Part shown: piece after piece, positions 59,248 through 64,000 of the stretch
Layout of the letters: the number at the start of each line of letters is the position of its first letter
Position numbering within the stretch: the stretch's first letter is position 1
Position numbers and translations under genes: made by a program
The notes under the pieces: model-generated
Databases searched by the model: none
Told to the model about the DNA's origin: nothing
What the model saw: only the letters and a program-made list of their open reading frames with translations
Source of the DNA: Hemibagrus wyckioides
Lineage: Eukaryota; Chordata; Actinopteri; Siluriformes; Bagridae
Direction of reading: 5' to 3'
Length of the DNA stretch: 64,000 nt
Assembly: GCF_019097595.1 (NCBI RefSeq)
Contig: NC_080719.1
Location: forward strand, 16,938,501-17,002,500

Positions 59248-59349
59248 TCAAGTGTTTTAAATGTTATCTTTTCTACCACATCAAGTTTTTCAGTACACGC
59301 ACACCTTAAGCTCCAGGAAGTGTTAAGAGTTAAGGTTAGAGTGAAAGAA

Positions 59350-59640
59350 CTCATATGTCCTGCACACACTGCCCTGACCTCAACCCCACTGGACACCTTT
59401 GGGATGAATAGGAATGGCGACTGTGCAGCAGGCTTTATCGCACAGCCTGACATCACTAATGCTCTTGGGTCTGAACGGGCAGAAAGTCCCACAGACACAC
59501 ACCAGACTCTAGTGGAAAACCTTCTCTAAAGAGTGAGGCTGATAACGCAGCTATGGAGGAGCTTGTGGAAAGGGAAGTTCATCAAGCACATGTGGGGGTG
59601 AGGGTTGGGGGTCCACAAAATTTTGCTTGCTGACTTGCTG
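59350..59640 (+). pseudogene. Tc1/mariner-like transposase relic
   Basis: The stretch CCTGACCTCAACCCCACTGG, then CACCTTTGGGATGAATAGG (59376-59412) encodes a decayed form of the PDLNPIEHLWDE block that carries the third catalytic residue. It then continues through GCTCTTGGGTCTGAACGGGC and CAGAAAGTCCCACAGACACA to a degenerate end near GGGGGTCCACAAAATTTTGC. This is an eroded C-terminal piece of a mariner-type element different from the main family of this window. Confidence 0.6.
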
Positions 59641-59871
59641 TAATATAGTCATGCTGTAACAGCTGGAAAATATCAGGCATGTATGACAAAAACAATTCTT
59701 TTACAAAATAAAACGTTCATTGTATTTAGTTTAAATTCAATCAATTTATTCATCAGAAAATGAAATTAATCGCTTATCAAACGGGCTTATAAATGACAAT
59801 ACCTTCCTCTTATTTCCTTTTTCCTGCAGTCCATTATTTTTAATTTCCTACTTTTTATTCACTTCCTCTCC

Positions 59872-59876
<5 letters not shown>

Positions 59877-59918
<42 letters not shown>
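59877..59918. repeat. (CT)n microsatellite
   Basis: About 20 CT dinucleotides followed by a poly-T run at 59926-59936. Confidence 0.95.
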
Positions 59919-59919
<1 letters not shown>

Positions 59920-60004
59920 GGTTTCTTTTTTTTTTTAATTAAAGAATTTTTATAACTCAACCCATGAGGCATCTGGACAGGTCAAAATGGCCTGTTGCTC
60001 TCTG

Positions 60005-60185
60005 TGTGTGTGTGTGTGTGTGTGACATGTAGTTCATTTGAGAATAATGAGTCTGATAGCATAAGTGATGTCACTGTTCTGGAATGTGATGGAAATGTTT
60101 GTGTGAACAAGCTAGGAAGCATAAAAGACTCAATAGGAAGTGTGTGTGTGTGCTAGTGTGTGTGTGCTAGTGTGTGTGTGTGTTA
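60005..60185. repeat. (GT)n microsatellites
   Basis: GT tracts at 60005-60024 and, with CTAGTGTGTGTGTG sub-repeats, 60140-60182. Confidence 0.9.
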
Positions 60186-60640
60186 TGTGCATGTGTGAGG
60201 CAGCTGTTTAGCATAATCGGTCTGTTTGTTTGCTCTGAAGGGCTTGAGTAACTGCACATTCCCTGCAGCATGTGTGCATGTGTGTATTCACAGATTTACT
60301 GACAGAGCTGATACTAGAGACTCCTTCCAGAAATGTTAAACAAACGTCTGCTTACAGAAACCTTCCTACGTTTGTGTTTATACCTATTTCTTTGTTAAAC
60401 AAGACTTTGTAAAAATCTGTTTTGTACTATCAGTATAAGGTTGTGTGGTGCGTCGGCCATGTGAGCCCGTGTGTGAGCTGTTACCATAGAAACGATAACT
60501 TATTAATGCAAACCTGACACAGCTGGAAAAGATCCACACATTCTGACCAATCACATTGCTGCATTGTTGTATAATCAGTTCAAAGTTCATGGACTATATT
60601 ATTAGATTTTCTTAACAATTTTTTATTTAATTTATATATA
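60186..60640. other. Intronic, nothing recognised
   Basis: No supported feature. Confidence 0.4.
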
Positions 60641-60654
60641 TATAGATTTTTCTT

Positions 60655-61165
60655 TTCTTCTAGTGTATTTCTTATATTTTATATTCTAGTTTTACATTTT
60701 TTTTTAAAATTGTATTTCTTATATTTCATATTCTTGTTTTACATTTTTATTTAAATTGGATTTCTTATATTTTATGTTCTAGTTTTACATTTTTATTTAA
60801 AATTATTTGTTATATTTTAGATTCTAGCTTTACATTGCTATTTAAATTGGATTTCCTATATTTTAGATTCTAGCTTTACATTTTTTATTAAAATTATTTA
60901 TTTTATTTTATATTCTAACTTCACATTTATATTTAAATTGGATTTCCTATATTTTATATTCTAGTTTTACATTTTTTAATTGTTTTTTTAATATTTTATA
61001 TCCAAGCTTTACATTTTTTATTCAAATAATTTCTTATATTTTATATTTTAGTTGTACATTTGTATTTATATTATATTTCTTATATTTTAGATTCTAGTTT
61101 TACATTTTTAATTACAATTATTTCCTATACTTTATATTCTAGTTTTACATTTTTATTTCCATCAT
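60655..61165. repeat. AT-rich minisatellite, unit about 46-50 bp
   Basis: About ten to eleven diverged copies. Each has CTAGTTTTACATTTTTATTT, then an AAATT-type segment, then TTTCTTATATTTTATATT. Copies differ mainly by single-base changes and by loss of the GGATTTC part. Confidence 0.88.
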
Positions 61166-61245
61166 AGGACAGTCGTAAAAAAACATTTCACTGCATGTCC
61201 TACCGTGTATGATTGTGTATGTGACACATAAAATTGGAATTTGAC
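61166..61245 (+). repeat. LINE 3'-tail-like fragment
   Basis: It contains ACATTTCACTGCATGTCCTA and GTGTATGATTGTGTATGTGA followed by an AATTGGAATTTG end. A relative lies at 20062-20142. It directly follows the AT-rich minisatellite. Confidence 0.5.
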
Positions 61246-62030
61246 AATTAACAGTTAATGGTTAGGATTTTGTCATATATTTAAGGTGAGATTAAGCTAA
61301 TTATCCGGTAATAAATGTTCTCTTAGCAAGATGGTGTTCATGGAGCTGACTGTACTCTACTGCATAGATATTGATTATTGTTAGAGTCTTGATAGATATA
61401 GTATGCAAGGAGCTGCATTTGTGGGTGTGTACATAACAAACAAATAAATATAACAACATCAAAAAAAAAAAAGAAATCTGGATGTAGAATTCCTTTTCTT
61501 TCTGAAGTCACACTGGCACACGGTCAGCGAAACTGACGTCTTATATGAACCAAACTGTGCATCATTTTTCATTGCTTTCAGACAAAATGCATTCAATGAC
61601 CATGTCTTTCAAACTCCATGAACTCTTTTTTCATTCACACTCCACCAGCTGCAAAACACCAGCGCATTCTGCAGCACATTTTTCATATGCTAACACACAC
61701 TGCGTTCAAAACTGTGTGTTAAAAACACATTCAGATCAGAAGAATGGCAGATTTCATGCGGTAAGCAGACATATGAAATATGAAGATGGGTCTGTGCGTT
61801 ACGAGTGACAGTGTGTGCTTTCTGAGAGCCGTTTGCTGCCATACTGCGGAATGAGATTATTTTGAGACACGTTTTGAGCAAGTTTTGGGGATGAGATTAA
61901 CCGAGATTCATGATGGTAAATCAGACTGTATGAAGAGTTTTTAAAAAGTGCCTCTAGTATTGAAGGATGCTTGTTCGTAATTGAAAAAAACTAACCGTAA
62001 ACGTCCTGAGACAACCTGAGGAAGAGTATT
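61246..62030. other. Intronic, nothing recognised
   Basis: A poly-A run at 61461-61471. No gene signal. Confidence 0.4.
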
Positions 62031-62730
62031 GTGTGTGTGTGTGTGTGTGTGAGGGAGAGGGAGAGGGAGTATGAAAGTTGTAATAGTAAGGTTAGTGATA
62101 TGCTTAAAAATAAACACTCACTGTTTAGCTTGGCCTCGGGACTTTACTTTTGCCTTCAAAAGGAGTGTGTGTGTGTGTGTGTATGAATTTCCATGTATTT
62201 GTGTGTGTATGTGTTCGCATCTTTGTCTCAGAGGACAATGTAATGTTTTCCATCCCAGTTTAATTATGAGTGTGTGTGCACATGTGTCTTTTATGACTCT
62301 GTTTGTGTTTCACCCTGAAGACCTTCTTCACACGTGTGTATGTGTGTATGTGTGTGTGTGTGTGTCTGCACGTCTGCGCTTTACTGCTCTCTTTTCCTCT
62401 CTCTCTGTTTTGTTTCCTCCTTTTCCCAAATGGAGGGGCCATCAATCAGAGAAAGAAAGATGGGGAGGGAGAGAGGGGGAAGAGAGGCAGGAGGATGTTG
62501 GCTCCTCGCCAGGAAAGAGATGCTGGCTTTCTGCCCGGAGGAAAAGAGAGAGTGAAAAAAGAGAGAGCGTGCTAGAGCGAGCCAACACCGTGAGAGAAAG
62601 AGAGAGAGAGAGAGAATGAGGGAGCGTGCTGAATGATTGAGCGAGTGAGTCAGAATGAAAAGAGAGAGAGAGAGAGAGAAGAGAGTGATGGACGAGGGAA
62701 AGCAGAACTGAGGGAAAAGAGAAAATGAGG
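62030..62730. repeat. GT microsatellites and a purine-rich tract
   Basis: GT tracts at 62030-62050, 62166-62181 and 62336-62364. A purine-rich GA stretch with tracts at 62596-62614 and 62660-62680 follows. Confidence 0.85.
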
Positions 62731-62865
62731 CCTTTATTGAATACCTCTGTGCCTGTGACCACAATCAGTGATTAGTGCTCCATTGGTAACAAATATTTGC
62801 CTTTCAGTGTTTGGAGAGTCAAAGGAGCTGCTCCATTAAAGGGGTGGGAAGGGGGACAACTACAA

Positions 62866-63065
62866 GCGTGTGTGTGTGTGTGTGTGTGCGTGTGTGTGTG
62901 TGTTCTGTTTCTTTCTGATCATTGTCTGTGGCTCACTCCTATATCCTTACATGTCTTTATATTTCACCATTTTCCTGTCTCCATTTTAATCCCTTTTTGC
63001 ATTTTTTCTGTTCTCTCTTTCTCTCTCAGTCCACACACACACACACACACACACGCACACACACG

Positions 63066-63096
<31 letters not shown>

Positions 63097-63203
63097 ATGG
63101 CAATTTTGAAGCATACCTTGAAGGGTTGGCTGTGACTATAACGCAAGGGCCATTAGGGGAACACTTTCGCAGCACAGAAAGAACGTCCATACATATTCAT
63201 TTA

Positions 63204-63240
<37 letters not shown>
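62866..63240. repeat. GT and CA microsatellites
   Basis: GT at 62868-62902, CA with CGCA variants at 63032-63095 and CA at 63207-63238. Confidence 0.95.
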
Positions 63241-63520
63241 GATTTTTGCATTTTGTGCCAATCACTACTGAAAAACAAAGTCCTTGCTCTTGGTGAGTTT
63301 ACCAACTCGCTGTTGTTGTAATGTATTACTCACTGGTTTTGATGGGTTTATGGACTGATTAATGACTGGTGTTAATGGATTTCCTGAATCATTTTGATGG
63401 GATTTCTGTCTTGTTTGGTGGGTGAAGCTGACTGTAATATATTTACTGACTGGTTTGAATGGGTTTACTGGTTGGTGCTAATGGGCGTGAGCATCTATTT
63501 TATAGCTTTATTAGATAGAG
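63241..63520. other. Intronic, weak internal repeat
   Basis: ACTGGTTTTGATGGGTTTA-like phrases recur about every 35 bp (63328, 63363, 63440, 63470), an eroded minisatellite. Nothing else is seen. Confidence 0.4.
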
Positions 63521-63525
63521 GTTTT

Positions 63526-63680
<155 letters not shown>

Positions 63681-63749
63681 GGTTGTGAAGAGTTTACCAG
63701 TTAAATTGAATGGAAGTCCAGATTTCTGTAACAGATTTTCCTGCACTGG

Positions 63750-63795
63750 TTGAGTGAGAGAGACAGAGAGAGAGAGACAGAAAGACAGAGAGAGC

Positions 63796-63832
<37 letters not shown>
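63750..63832. repeat. (GA)n microsatellite
   Basis: GA dinucleotides interrupted by CAGA and CGAT. Confidence 0.9.
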
Positions 63833-63834
<2 letters not shown>

Positions 63835-64000
63835 AAGTATTCTTCTTACCTAAAGAAACAGCTATAAAGGACCAGGACAGGAAAGGAAAAAGTGAGATAG
63901 ACAGAATTCCTGAGACACTATTTATACGGTGAAATGTTTACCCCAACCTAATGGCCAGGATTAATGAAATGATCCATTAAGGAATGTTTTCCCAATTTTC

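Noticed and set aside
62071..62619. A 182-codon frame with Val/Cys and Arg/Glu runs
   Set aside because: Its runs come from GT and GA repeats, and the part between them resembles no protein I know.

Overview
This window looks like nuclear DNA of a teleost fish. The evidence is a vertebrate TLE/Groucho gene with large introns, many Tc1-like transposon relics of the kind common in fish, tRNA-derived SINEs, and very dense CA/GT, CT/GA, TATC and CATT microsatellites. The repeat mix would suit an ostariophysan such as a catfish, but that is an inference from remembered repeat types. No prokaryotic genes, operons or CRISPR arrays are present.

Layout. Positions 1-28,000 are gene-poor and repeat-rich. 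They hold several Tc1-like copies, one relic of the C-terminal half of a transposase (8553-9080), a 26/52-bp minisatellite (6705-7078), an 800-bp CATT array (15505-16310), a SINE (18758-18945) and a triplicated unit split by AATAT arrays (23803-24720). From about 28,000 to the right edge the window holds the 5' part of one plus-strand gene, a TLE (transducin-like enhancer of split) corepressor most like TLE2. Four coding exons are visible (28834-28857, 37237-37334, 39449-39512, 55718-55762), with consensus splice sites and compatible phases. Together they encode the first 77 residues of the N-terminal Q (tetramerisation) domain. The rest of the gene lies beyond 64,000.

The introns of this gene carry more Tc1-like copies, SINE and LINE fragments, microsatellites that touch two of its splice sites, a complete tRNA-Lys(CUU) gene (49057-49129) and inverted-arm repeats.

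The main structural story is one family of internally deleted Tc1-like elements, about 300-600 bp each, with terminal repeats and TA targets. At least thirteen whole or partial copies are present. Most keep the N-terminal helix-turn-helix reading frame and lack the catalytic part. They appear to have driven secondary rearrangements: an inverted pair of about 800 bp separated by 10 kb, a block of 212 bp of flanking DNA copied with a transposon tail from 44.3 kb into a second copy at 48 kb, and chimeric junctions. I found no convincing undescribed protein system. The unusual signals are in repeat architecture.
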